Shown here piece by piece: positions 49,762 through 59,232 of a stretch of DNA of 64,000 bases. The stretch is from Chryseobacterium endalhagicum (GTDB taxonomy: Bacteria; Bacteroidota; Bacteroidia; Flavobacteriales; Weeksellaceae): the NCBI RefSeq assembly GCF_016745235.1, contig NZ_JAELVM010000002.1:496001-560000 (forward strand), written 5' to 3'. The first letter of the stretch is position 1; every line of letters starts with the position of its first letter. A program made the translations under genes and the position numbers. The notes beneath the pieces are model-generated. The model made no database searches and was not told the DNA's origin. It was given only the letters and a program-made list of their open reading frames with translations.

Positions 49762-51297
49762 ATGCTGGTAAAAATTTACGGGAGCGCAATCCACGGGGTT
49801 GCCGCGCAGACCATTACCATTGAAGTCAATGTAGATACCGGAGGAGTAGGCTACCATCTTGTGGGGCTTCCCGATAATGCCATTAAAGAAAGCAGTTACA
49901 GAATCTCTGTGGCATTGAGAAATGTAGGTTTTAAAATCCCGGGAAAGAAAATTACCATCAATATGGCGCCCGCAGATCTTCGCAAAGAAGGGGCGGCATA
50001 CGATCTCAGCATAGCCATTGGAATTCTGGCAGCCTCAGACCAGATCCTCGCAGAAAATATTCAGAGCTATATCATCATGGGTGAGCTGTCGCTGGATGGC
50101 AGCCTTCAGCCCATAAAAGGAGTGCTTCCTATTGCTATTCAGGCACGGGAAGAAGGCTTTAAAGGCATTATCCTGCCCATGCAGAATACCCGTGAAGCTG
50201 CTATCGTAGACAATCTTGAAGTGTACGGAGCAGAAAATATAAAAGAAGTTATCGATTTTTTTAACGAAGGGAAACCTATTAAAAGGATAGAACTCGATAC
50301 CAGAAAAGAATTTCAGCAGAAAATGAATGATTTCCCATTTGATTTTTCTGAGGTTAAAGGCCAGGAAACGGCAAAAAGAGCGATGGAAGTAGCGGCGGCC
50401 GGCGGACATAACATTATTTTGATCGGCCCTCCCGGTAGCGGAAAAACAATGCTGGCCAAAAGAGTTCCCGGAATTCTGCCTCCTTTGACCCTGAAAGAAG
50501 CTCTGGAAACTACAAAAATCCATTCCGTAGCAGGTAAAATGGGAGCGGAAACATCACTCATGACGGTGAGACCTTTTCGTTCCCCGCATCATACTATTTC
50601 AGATGTTGCTTTGGTAGGAGGGGGAAGCTATCCACAGCCCGGCGAAATTTCTCTGGCTCACAACGGAGTTTTGTTTCTGGATGAAATGCCGGAATTTAAA
50701 AGAACCGTTCTGGAAGTTATGAGGCAGCCGCTTGAAGACCGCGAAGTAACCATTTCCAGAGCCAGGTTTACCGTAAATTATCCTGCGAGCTTTATGCTCA
50801 TCGCTTCCATGAATCCCAGTCCCAGCGGATTTTTCCCTGATGATCCGGGCAACACCTCATCTGTGTATGAAATGCAGCGGTATATGAATAAACTTTCAGG
50901 TCCTTTATTAGATAGAATTGATATTCATATTGAGGTTCAGAAGGTTGAATTTGAACAGTTGACGGAAAAAAGAAAAGGAGAAAAAAGTTCAGAGATCAGG
51001 GACCGTGTGTTGAAAGCTCGCAGCATTCAGAATGAACGCTATAAAGATCTTAATATCAGTTATAATGCCCAGATCGGGCCAAAAGAAATTGAAAAATTCT
51101 GCGCTCTGGATGATACTTCATTTAATCTCATCAAGATGGCTATGGAGAAACTTAATCTTTCGGCCAGAGCCTACGACCGTATTTTAAAAGTGGCCAGAAC
51201 AGCTGCTGATCTGGAAGGAACCGAAAATATCCTTTCGCATCATATTTCAGAAGCTATACAGTACAGAAGCCTGGACCGGGAATTCTGGAATGTTTGA
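49762..51297 (+). CDS. YifB/ComM-type Mg-chelatase-like AAA+ ATPase
   Basis: A 511-residue protein of the YifB family. An N-terminal fold of about 160 residues (GSAIHGVAAQTITIEVNVDTGG, in parts) precedes the AAA+ core with Walker A GPPGSGKTML, FRSPHHTISD and Walker B LFLDEMPEF, and a C-terminal SARAYDRILKVARTAADLE domain. The homologue ComM is a branch-migration helicase that helps integrate DNA in natural transformation. Usual length and well separated from neighbours. ATG at 49762. Confidence 0.95.
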   Translation: MLVKIYGSAIHGVAAQTITIEVNVDTGGVGYHLVGLPDNAIKESSYRISVALRNVGFKIPGKKITINMAPADLRKEGAAYDLSIAIGILAASDQILAENIQSYIIMGELSLDGSLQPIKGVLPIAIQAREEGFKGIILPMQNTREAAIVDNLEVYGAENIKEVIDFFNEGKPIKRIELDTRKEFQQKMNDFPFDFSEVKGQETAKRAMEVAAAGGHNIILIGPPGSGKTMLAKRVPGILPPLTLKEALETTKIHSVAGKMGAETSLMTVRPFRSPHHTISDVALVGGGSYPQPGEISLAHNGVLFLDEMPEFKRTVLEVMRQPLEDREVTISRARFTVNYPASFMLIASMNPSPSGFFPDDPGNTSSVYEMQRYMNKLSGPLLDRIDIHIEVQKVEFEQLTEKRKGEKSSEIRDRVLKARSIQNERYKDLNISYNAQIGPKEIEKFCALDDTSFNLIKMAMEKLNLSARAYDRILKVARTAADLEGTENILSHHISEAIQYRSLDREFWNV

Positions 51298-51711
51298 TTT
51301 CGATATTCTCAAAAATAATAATTTAAGATTTCATTTTTTATTAAATTGGAAAATACTTTTTATTTCCACATTTATAAAATTGAAATGACCTTAATTCACT
51401 TTGCTATAAGTCAAAAGATAAAAATTAATCCACAGTTCTAATTCTCAGTGACGGGAAAAATTTAAGCATTGTTAGTCTTCATTGTTAAATATTATGTTAA
51501 ATTTGATTACCAAATTTTTAAAAATATTGCATTATGAAAGAAAAATTAATCAATACGACTTAGTGCTTTCATCTTTAACAGCAAAGACAAAGAATGAATT
51601 CTATTTTTTGTTAGGGATCCTGTAATAGACTGTTTTTTCAAATAGGTCTAGAGTTCTGCTATAACGCAGATCATCGGAATTGATCATCAAACCAAACCAA
51701 AAAAAACTAAT
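51298..51711. other. 414-base AT-rich gap with no recognised gene
   Basis: The gap before the NRPS-like gene has no reading frame with support. It contains a short stop-rich region and AT-rich leader-like sequence ending in CAAACCAAAAAAAACTAATATG. A promoter for the NRPS-like gene may be here, but no TAnnTTTG with a matching -33 box was found. Confidence 0.4.
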
Positions 51712-54700
51712 ATGCCAAATACAACATCAACGCCATCGGGCCAGCCCGTTGGTTTACCCGTCCTTTTGTCTCCTGAAGACAGAGAAAAAATGCTCAACGA
51801 GTTCAATACAACCAATTGGGTGTACTCCAAAGAAGAAACACTGCTTTCTCTTTTCAAAAAACAGACGCTTCTCCATCCGGATCATCCGGCTGCAATTTAT
51901 CGGCATCTCCAGATCAGCTACAGAGAACTTGATGAGAAAAGTAATCAGCTGGCCAATATCCTGCTTCAGAAAGGAATAAAAGAAGGAATGTTTGTTCCCG
52001 TATGGCTGGACCGTTCATTAGAGTGGCTGGTTGCTATCCTCGGAATTGTAAAGACCGGAGCAGCCTATGTGCCTATTGATCCGTCTTATCCCGTAAAGCG
52101 TGTAGAATTTATTCTTGCAGACACCTCAGCTGAAATCCTGATTACTGATACTACACGAGGAAATTCATTAACAACAGGGATTAGCACAGAAATTTTTAAT
52201 CCGGATCAGGAAAATCTTTCCCAAGCCTCCCCGGAACAGCCTCATATTACTTTGCATCAGGATGCATTAGCTTATACAATTTACACTTCGGGGTCCACCG
52301 GAACTCCGAAAGGGGTTATGATTACCCATCACAGCATTCAGCATCTGGTGACCTGGCACAACCAGTATTTTCATGTTGATCAAACCTCACGCCTTACTCT
52401 TGTTGCAGGACTGGCCTTCGACATCTCAGTCTGGGAAACCTGGTCGGCATTGGCGGCTGGTGCAATACTTTTTATCGCAGACAATGAAGACCGGACTGGA
52501 GGGCAGGAACTTGTGAATTTTTTCCGTAAAAACAGAATTACACACGGATTTGTTCCCTCTGTTCTTGTTCCTTCTTTTGTTGAAAAATCTCAAAGCAGCA
52601 ACGATCTTACGCTGAGGTACCTTTTTACCGGTGGTGAAAAGCTTAAACCCGTCCTGACAAGCGAATTAAACTATGAATTGATTGATTATTACGGCCCTAC
52701 AGAGTGTACGGTGTATGCAACTTTCAAAAAAGTGAAAGATGTAAACGGACAATATGTGTCTTCAATCGGGAGACCCGTTGCCAATGCAAAGGCTTATATT
52801 TTAAGCGAACATCAGGAATTGCTGCCCGTGGGAGCTACCGGAGAACTGTACATTGGAGGAAATCTTCTGGCTAAAGGATATCTTAATAATGAAGAACTTA
52901 CAGCGTCCAGATTTGTTCACAATCCATTCAGGGAAAATGAAAAGCTGTACCGTACCGGAGACCTTGCCCGCTGGAAACCGGATGGAGAGATTGAGTTTTT
53001 AGGAAGAATAGACAATCAGGTGAAAATTCGTGGTTTCCGGATAGAACTGGGCGAAATCGAACGCACGCTTATACGTCTGGAAGGCATACACGAAGCGGCA
53101 GTAATTACCAATGATCATGAAGGAAGCAATAAATATATAGCAGCTTTTATTGTCCCAAAACCAAGTGAAAAAATAGATACAGCCAGGGTAAGACAGCAGC
53201 TGAAAGAAGAACTGCCGGGCTATATGATTCCCGCTCAGATCATCAGTATTGAGAAAATACCTCTTACTGCCAACGGAAAAACAGATAACCATTTCCTGAA
53301 GGAGCTTGCCGGCAAAGAAGCGAAAGAACTCATCGCTACAGAGCCACCGACCAACGAAACGGAAAGGATTATTGCAGACATCTGGGCAGAGGAATTGGGA
53401 CGCCCGGTGATTAATATTACAGACAATTTCTTTGATATTGGCGGAAATTCACTTCTTGTGGCTATCGTTGCTACAGAATTGAATTCGAAATTTGAGACGA
53501 AGGTTTACATGCGGGATATTTACCAGTTTCCTGTGCTTAAGCAGCTCGCCGATGAATTGATTTCCAGAGCAAAAAAAGTCCGTGAAGCTCTTCCTGAAGA
53601 AGATGTGGAACCTTATGTTGCCTTGCAGCAGGATGTTTATCTGGCTCCGGGAACCGTTTTTGCAGGAGGTTTTGATCCGAAGCAGCTGGAAAATCCTAAA
53701 GCTATATTTTTAACAGGCGTAACGGGATTTGTAGGAATTCATCTGCTTCAGGAGCTTCTCGATACAACCCAGGCGGATATTTACTGTCTTGTGCGGGCTC
53801 AGGATGAATTTCATGCTATTGAGAAAATAGACCGTTGTTATCATCAGTTTCATATCGTCCGGAATGAAGCACAAAAACCACGGATTATTCCTGTGATAGG
53901 AGATTTGTCGCTTCCGTCGTTAGGTCTTTCTGACGAAAAGTTTAAAAGCCTGGCAGGTATGCTGGATCTTATTTATCATTCAGGCAGCTCCGTTAATTTT
54001 ATTGAGCCCTATTCCTATATGAAAGCCCCGAATGTGGAAGGATTAAGAGAAATTATAAAACTCGCAGGTGCAGAAAGAACCAAATGTCTGGCCCTGCTGT
54101 CTACTATTTCCGTTTATAGCTGGGGACATGTATTCACGGGGAAAAAAGTGATGCTGGAAAGTGATGATATTGGGCAGAATCTGATGTCTGTAAGTAAAGA
54201 CATCGGTTATGTAAGAAGTAAATGGGTGATGGAAGCTGTGGCAGATCTCGCGGCTAAAGAAGGTCTTCCTTTGATCACCTATCGTCTCGGTTATGCCATG
54301 TGTCACAGTGAAACAGGTGCCAGTGCACCTTATCAATGGTGGTCCGGACTGGTGAAAAACTGTGTTGAATTTAAATCTTATCCTTTATTGAAAGAATTAA
54401 GGGAAGGATTGATCACGGTAGATTATATGACGAGATCCATGGCCCATATCACAAAGAATAAAGAGGCAGTCGGTAAAAAATTCAACCTCATCGCAAGGCC
54501 TGAAACCAATCTCACCCTGGAAAATTTCTTCGACCTTCTGAAGAAATACTATCCGTTTACATTGGAAGGCCTTCCGTATAAAGAATGGAGAAAACAGTGG
54601 GAAGATGACAGCAGAAACCGTCTCTATCCGCTTACCAGCCTGTTTAAGGATAATATGCATGAAGGACTTTCCACGGTAGAACTCTATCAGGACACTTATG

Positions 54701-54816
54701 TCTGGGATTGCTCGAACGTTATTCAGTTTCTGGAAAATTCCGGAATTGAGGAGCCGGTATTTGATAAGAAAATGCTGGATTCTTATCTGAAATACTTAGG
54801 AATTGAAGCCATATAG
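51712..54816 (+). CDS. NRPS-like A-PCP-reductase enzyme
   Basis: A 1034-residue single-module protein. The adenylation domain (about 40-520) shows YTSGSTGTPKGV, FDISVWE, YYGPTE, YRTGDLARW and PLTANGKTD. The carrier site is S580 in DIGGNSLL. Residues 664-1034 form a thioester reductase of SDR type (GVTGFVGIHLL, Tyr/Lys in YVRSK). There is no condensation domain, so it should activate one acid and release it as an aldehyde or alcohol, as in Lys2/carboxylic acid reductases. A hand alignment to GrsA gives the specificity residues D-I-W-F-F-G-Y-V-Y-K. No phosphopantetheinyl transferase or partner gene is near. Confidence 0.9.
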   Translation: MPNTTSTPSGQPVGLPVLLSPEDREKMLNEFNTTNWVYSKEETLLSLFKKQTLLHPDHPAAIYRHLQISYRELDEKSNQLANILLQKGIKEGMFVPVWLDRSLEWLVAILGIVKTGAAYVPIDPSYPVKRVEFILADTSAEILITDTTRGNSLTTGISTEIFNPDQENLSQASPEQPHITLHQDALAYTIYTSGSTGTPKGVMITHHSIQHLVTWHNQYFHVDQTSRLTLVAGLAFDISVWETWSALAAGAILFIADNEDRTGGQELVNFFRKNRITHGFVPSVLVPSFVEKSQSSNDLTLRYLFTGGEKLKPVLTSELNYELIDYYGPTECTVYATFKKVKDVNGQYVSSIGRPVANAKAYILSEHQELLPVGATGELYIGGNLLAKGYLNNEELTASRFVHNPFRENEKLYRTGDLARWKPDGEIEFLGRIDNQVKIRGFRIELGEIERTLIRLEGIHEAAVITNDHEGSNKYIAAFIVPKPSEKIDTARVRQQLKEELPGYMIPAQIISIEKIPLTANGKTDNHFLKELAGKEAKELIATEPPTNETERIIADIWAEELGRPVINITDNFFDIGGNSLLVAIVATELNSKFETKVYMRDIYQFPVLKQLADELISRAKKVREALPEEDVEPYVALQQDVYLAPGTVFAGGFDPKQLENPKAIFLTGVTGFVGIHLLQELLDTTQADIYCLVRAQDEFHAIEKIDRCYHQFHIVRNEAQKPRIIPVIGDLSLPSLGLSDEKFKSLAGMLDLIYHSGSSVNFIEPYSYMKAPNVEGLREIIKLAGAERTKCLALLSTISVYSWGHVFTGKKVMLESDDIGQNLMSVSKDIGYVRSKWVMEAVADLAAKEGLPLITYRLGYAMCHSETGASAPYQWWSGLVKNCVEFKSYPLLKELREGLITVDYMTRSMAHITKNKEAVGKKFNLIARPETNLTLENFFDLLKKYYPFTLEGLPYKEWRKQWEDDSRNRLYPLTSLFKDNMHEGLSTVELYQDTYVWDCSNVIQFLENSGIEEPVFDKKMLDSYLKYLGIEAI

Positions 54817-54895
54817 TCCTTGTTTTTAGCATAAATACCAGACAGCGGAACTGTCTGGTATTTTAATGAATTGAATCTGAATGCTTTTCTGGATA

Positions 54896-56119
54896 CTAAT
54901 CAACCGTTACTTTTATAATATTCTGTACTGCAGGAACCGGGAATACATTTCCAACTTTAGCGATAGCTTTATTTTCACTCTGCGGTGTGCCTCCGAATAA
55001 AGCCTGTCTGTTTCCTGCTCCGGGATATTGGTCCACACCCGTTCCGGAATCAAAAAGTGAGGTTTTTGAGGTAAGATCGCCTTTTGTATTGGCATCAATG
55101 CTTTGTTCATTAGCATAAAACCAGTCATTGGAAAAACCAAACATCGTTACATAAGCTATTTTATCTCCGGGTGCAGCTGTAAACTGAGTCATAACCTTGC
55201 TTCCCGGAGCTACAGGTGCATTGCCTGCAATATAAACTCCCTTAACGTTCGGTAATGTTTTAAGGCTGTTCTGAAGTTTTGAAACATTTCCCATCTGAGC
55301 AATTTCTTTTAAGCCTTTTCCTGCGTCCGTTTGTCCCAACTCGTATACAGGATTCTTATCACCACTATAAACAACAACCAAAGCAGGGGAGAGCCCCGTC
55401 ATAATCCCTGTGTTTGCATTAAGTTTAGTCACCATTTTATTGATATTTCCCATTTGAGCAATATCTGTAATTTCAGGATTTGACAAAGTATTTGCTGTGA
55501 AAAAAGGAGTGCTGTTCAGAAGCTGCATTCCGTTATAATTTGAAACAGCCCATACTCCTGGCGAAAATGGAGTTTCGTTGGCTGTTCCTCCGGAATTATT
55601 GCTGATGGTTAAAGTAAATTCTGAAGACACCTCATTATAGGAAAGATTCAGTTTCATCAGCTGGGAAGCATTCACATTCGGAACGGGAGCAATAAGGTTG
55701 CTTTCCGGCAGCCCGGTAGTATTGTTTTTTGTTCCGTTGTCCCACAATAAAACCTCTGAAGAAACATCTCCCGTGATGGCATTTCCATTATTGTCAAAAA
55801 GCTTAATTCCGGGTTGCTTAGAGGCAAAAAACCAGTCTTTAGAGGCGCCATACATGGTTGCGAACATCAGCGATTGTGCTTTTCCTGCACTGAATGTAAT
55901 GGAAACCGACTGCCCCGGTAAAATCACTGGATTTCCTGTCCCCTGAAAACTTCCGCTTTGAACAAAATCTTTTGCTGCAGTTACATTTTCAAAGGTAATG
56001 GTTCTTTGGACAGAACTGCTTCCCATCATCATATCATCATCGTCACTGCAAGAAGTAAGGATAAAAGCAGCTGCAATTCCTAATGCCAGTGACGCTGTTT
56101 TGAATACTGTTTTTTTCAT
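54896..56119 (-). CDS. Lipoprotein with two spondin-like domains
   Basis: A 407-residue protein with a signal ending LTSC (lipobox, about residue 24) and the acidic tail SDDDDMMM. Two similar halves follow: each has a TITFENVT or MTQF segment, then a MYGASKDWFFAS / MFGFSNDWFYAN motif and a LWDNGT / LFDSGT motif, as in spondin N-type domains. Between them are short repeats (IAQMGN). Likely surface-exposed; ligand unknown. It is convergent with the NRPS-like gene, with 79 bases between them. Confidence 0.82.
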   Translation of the reverse strand: MKKTVFKTASLALGIAAAFILTSCSDDDDMMMGSSSVQRTITFENVTAAKDFVQSGSFQGTGNPVILPGQSVSITFSAGKAQSLMFATMYGASKDWFFASKQPGIKLFDNNGNAITGDVSSEVLLWDNGTKNNTTGLPESNLIAPVPNVNASQLMKLNLSYNEVSSEFTLTISNNSGGTANETPFSPGVWAVSNYNGMQLLNSTPFFTANTLSNPEITDIAQMGNINKMVTKLNANTGIMTGLSPALVVVYSGDKNPVYELGQTDAGKGLKEIAQMGNVSKLQNSLKTLPNVKGVYIAGNAPVAPGSKVMTQFTAAPGDKIAYVTMFGFSNDWFYANEQSIDANTKGDLTSKTSLFDSGTGVDQYPGAGNRQALFGGTPQSENKAIAKVGNVFPVPAVQNIIKVTVD

Positions 56120-56404
56120 AAATAAAATTTTTGTTATTATTATTTGTTACATAACTACTGTCGGGAAGGTTGGTAAATCCTGACAGGAATTTATTCATTT
56201 TATTTTAACTGATTGAAAATCAGTTAATTTGTTTTTTGTCTGGAATTTTATTAAATCTATTTTTACATTTTTTATATAATGATTGGTAAGTGATTAAAAA
56301 TCAGGCTGTAATTTTATTATGTAATAAATTATTTCTACATTTAGAGAAATAAAGCGTTACCCGAAAAGCTTACAGAGTAGGGATCACAGAATTAATAACT
56401 ACAT

Positions 56405-56611
56405 ATGAAAAATCTAAAAAAATTAACAAGAGAAAACATGAGATCTGTAAATGGTGGATTTGCATGCTACTGCGGCAGCGTGTATAAAGGAGAATATACA
56501 TCCGTTTCGGCATGTGCCAGTGCGTGTGGAGTAAGTACAGGAACTACGACGACTACCAACCCGTCTCCAACGACGACCACTACACCATCTACATCTGTAT
56601 TTACAAAGTAA
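56405..56611 (+). CDS. Bacteriocin-like peptide with double-glycine leader
   Basis: A 68-residue peptide. The leader MKNLKKLTRENMRSVNGG ends at Gly17-Gly18, the same place as in the peptide at 4569-4811. The predicted core has four Cys (C21, C23, then two in SACASAC) and a Thr/Pro/Ser-rich tail of 25 residues with TTT repeats. A terminator follows. No transporter is near. It may be an exported peptide with disulfides; activity is not known. Confidence 0.72.
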   Translation: MKNLKKLTRENMRSVNGGFACYCGSVYKGEYTSVSACASACGVSTGTTTTTNPSPTTTTTPSTSVFTK

Positions 56612-56632
56612 CTAAAAAGAAATACTTTTTTT

Positions 56633-56665
56633 AAACTGCCCTTAGCTTAGCTTTGGGCAGTTTTT
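56633..56665 (+). terminator. Terminator after the second double-glycine peptide
   Basis: AAACTGCCC and GGGCAGTTT form a 9-bp perfect stem with a 13-base loop, followed by TT and AT-rich sequence. Confidence 0.85.
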
Positions 56666-56791
56666 ATATTAGCAATAAATTATAATACGTCGGGTTTTGT
56701 CGTTGTGGCGGGTGATATTTGCAGTATAGATAGATAAGTAGGAAACTGGCCATCAATACTTTTTATCCTATCTGAAATCAAAAATCAAAAT

Positions 56792-58369
56792 ATGAATACA
56801 ACAGACGAAATTATTTTATTGACAGACGAATTTACCGGATTGGAATATTCGTGGAGAAAAACAGGTGTTGCAGATAGCACAGTAAATAATGTATTAACTA
56901 AGAATATTGGAACATATAAATATGAAAGAATATTCGAAGTGGCAGATGTAAGATGGTGGGGGATAAAAGGAGATGGTACTGATGAAAGTGCCACTTTGAA
57001 TCAGGTGTTTTCAGATATTAAAGACAATAAGAAGGTAAATGAAGTTGCATTTTACGGACTGGAGAAAGTTTTAATAAATTCAACCATTAATATTCAGCGT
57101 GGCGATCTTATTATTGATGGTAAAAATTGCTTTATCTCAAGTACCCATGAGACGGATGTTCTTTTATTTAATATTGACAATACAAAAGATATTTATAAAG
57201 CTAATAACATTCACATTAAAAACTTCCTGACAAGTAATGTTCCGGAGGCTCAGACATTTCTTAAAGCAAAAGAAAGCCATTATTTAAGAGTTACAGATTG
57301 TCGATTTGACGGAATGAAACTTGGATTTGATTTGGAAGAATGCTACTTCACGAAATTAAACGCTATTTATTTTCATGGAACGCATCAGGCATTTAAGTTT
57401 TATAAAGCAACAAATGCTTTCAACGTTACAAACGTGAAAATACATGGCGGCGGAATTCCATCAGAAATTATTAATACAACTACCGGCGGAAATATTTCAG
57501 GATGTAGTTTTGAGGATGCTTCAGGACGTCTGCTAATAGACAGAAGTTTCGGGATTAATATTACCGGAAACTACTTCGAAGGGCATAATGAAAACAAAGT
57601 AGATACGTATATTAAACTCAGTTTAAGTGCAAGATATGAAAATGTAGCGGGGATTAATATTGCCGGAAATTTATTTTATACCGGAGCTATGCAGGCGATT
57701 AAATTAGATAATGTAGCCGGTATTTCCATCACCGGAAATTATATCGGAACATTGCATGCTCTTAATTTGAGTGGAAACGGTGATTCTACCCAAAGAAATA
57801 TCAACTACAGTGGTAACGCATGGAGATATTCTCCTTCCCTTCAGGTGGGAATACCGGTAACACAGGCTTCCGAATACATAGGTGAGTATGATGGAGGAAG
57901 AGCAAATGCTTCCCCGGAATGGAATGTGCCGGTTATCTTTACCCCACAGGCTTTTCATGCCAGATTTTTTGAAGATGGAGATCATCAGCTTGCCGCGACT
58001 GCAATTGATGCTGTTACAACAGCCAATTATATGACGCATACCTGGCAGACTAATGGTCAAAAGACAGAAGCTTATCTGAATGGATCTGTAAATTTACTTC
58101 AGAAAAAATACTTTAATGCCAGCGAAGCTAATGCAATTCCAATTGAGCCTTTTGGTTTTGGAAGCACCTTAGGAACTTTAATGCTTCAAAACGATTCCGG
58201 GCAGTTTGCTATGTTTTTATGGCAGAGGAATATCAGCACGAATATTAATAAAGGATATTTTAAACAGGTTGTAAACGACCTGGGCGTTACAGTTGTTCAT
58301 GATAATGGGCAAATTACCATTACGAATGGAGGTACACCACAATATCTTAAGGCAGAATTGAAAGTATAA
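56792..58369 (+). CDS. Beta-helix (pectate-lyase-like) tailspike-type protein
   Basis: A 525-residue protein with no signal peptide. The start of the helix shows RWWGIKGDGTDESATLNQ, a marker of the pectate lyase superfamily as in phage tailspikes, then regular GINITGNYFEGH-like coils to about residue 345, and a C-terminal domain (about 370-525) of beta type with WQTNGQKTEAYLNGS. It has no companion phage genes. It lies behind a small peptide gene and is followed by two hairpins. It may bind or cleave a surface glycan, but catalytic residues are not evident. Confidence 0.75.
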   Translation: MNTTDEIILLTDEFTGLEYSWRKTGVADSTVNNVLTKNIGTYKYERIFEVADVRWWGIKGDGTDESATLNQVFSDIKDNKKVNEVAFYGLEKVLINSTINIQRGDLIIDGKNCFISSTHETDVLLFNIDNTKDIYKANNIHIKNFLTSNVPEAQTFLKAKESHYLRVTDCRFDGMKLGFDLEECYFTKLNAIYFHGTHQAFKFYKATNAFNVTNVKIHGGGIPSEIINTTTGGNISGCSFEDASGRLLIDRSFGINITGNYFEGHNENKVDTYIKLSLSARYENVAGINIAGNLFYTGAMQAIKLDNVAGISITGNYIGTLHALNLSGNGDSTQRNINYSGNAWRYSPSLQVGIPVTQASEYIGEYDGGRANASPEWNVPVIFTPQAFHARFFEDGDHQLAATAIDAVTTANYMTHTWQTNGQKTEAYLNGSVNLLQKKYFNASEANAIPIEPFGFGSTLGTLMLQNDSGQFAMFLWQRNISTNINKGYFKQVVNDLGVTVVHDNGQITITNGGTPQYLKAELKV

Positions 58370-58376
58370 ATCATTG

Positions 58377-58408
58377 AAGGAGTTTGAACATTCAAGCTCC
58401 TTTTTTTA
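58377..58408 (+). terminator. Terminator after the tailspike-like gene
   Basis: AAGGAGTTTGAA and TTCAAGCTCCTT form a 12-bp stem with one mismatch and a 2-base loop, followed by TTTTT. Confidence 0.85.
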
Positions 58409-58452
58409 CTTCAATAATCTACTTGATATCATTGAATTGAAAATATTTTAAG

Positions 58453-58484
58453 ACTGCCCAAGGCAAAAGCTACGGGCAGTTTTA
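58453..58484 (+). terminator. Second hairpin, similar to the one at 56633
   Basis: ACTGCCC and GGGCAGT form a 7-bp stem followed by TTTATTTT. The arms are the same as in the terminator at 56633-56665, so the tailspike-like gene is flanked by similar hairpins. Confidence 0.7.
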
Positions 58485-58578
58485 TTTTAATACTTTGTAA
58501 GCGGTTTATTTATGAAAATGAAATTAATTGGCATGAAATTGATGAATACTTTTTAATTTTATACCACACCAATACTAT

Positions 58579-59154
58579 ATGGAAGAAGCCTATGAATATC
58601 TGAAAGCCAATTTCGAAATCACAGAAGCTGATTGGGAAATTATAGCCTCAAAAATGGTCGAAAAGAGGTTTAAGAAAAAAGATATTCTCCTTGCGCCGGG
58701 AGAACAGGAAAATGTACTTTCGTTTTTATCTAAAGGAATGCTGAGGTTTTTTATTCCTACAGGAGAAGACAAAGACAATGATATCACGTATGATTTTATG
58801 TTCGAAAAAAAGTTTTTTGCCGCAGATGAATCTTTTTTAACCAGAACTCCTTCGCTTTACGGGATAGAAGCCTTGTCGGATATCGTTCTTTACAGATTTA
58901 CTTATGAAGATCTTCAGGATATTTATGCAAAAACGGGAACAGCAGACCGTATTGGAAGAATTGCCCATGAAAGGCTGTTTCTTGAAAGATCCCACAGATT
59001 ATATACATTCCTGAGGTTCTCTGCAAAAGAAAGGTATGAAAATCTGGTAAAGGAAAACCCTGCATTGATTCAGGAGATTCCACAAAAATATATTGCTTCT
59101 TACCTGGGAATAACTCCACAGGCGCTGAGCAGAATCAGAAGACAAATTTATTAA
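58579..59154 (+). CDS. Crp/Fnr-family transcriptional regulator
   Basis: A 191-residue protein: a cyclic-nucleotide-binding-like domain (about 15-125, FLSKGMLRFFIP) and a short C-terminal part with a helix-turn-helix (KYIASYLGITPQALSRIRR) at the very end. Such proteins are numerous in flavobacteria; many lack cAMP-binding residues. The partner gene could be the secreted protein 78 bases downstream. No Cys cluster of the Fnr type is visible. Confidence 0.88.
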   Translation: MEEAYEYLKANFEITEADWEIIASKMVEKRFKKKDILLAPGEQENVLSFLSKGMLRFFIPTGEDKDNDITYDFMFEKKFFAADESFLTRTPSLYGIEALSDIVLYRFTYEDLQDIYAKTGTADRIGRIAHERLFLERSHRLYTFLRFSAKERYENLVKENPALIQEIPQKYIASYLGITPQALSRIRRQIY

Positions 59155-59232
59155 CATTTGTTCATTGCCTGCTTCTAAATGTCGGCCTATTTTTGTCCCG
59201 ATTTTTTAAACAACAAAAATAAAAAGACACAC

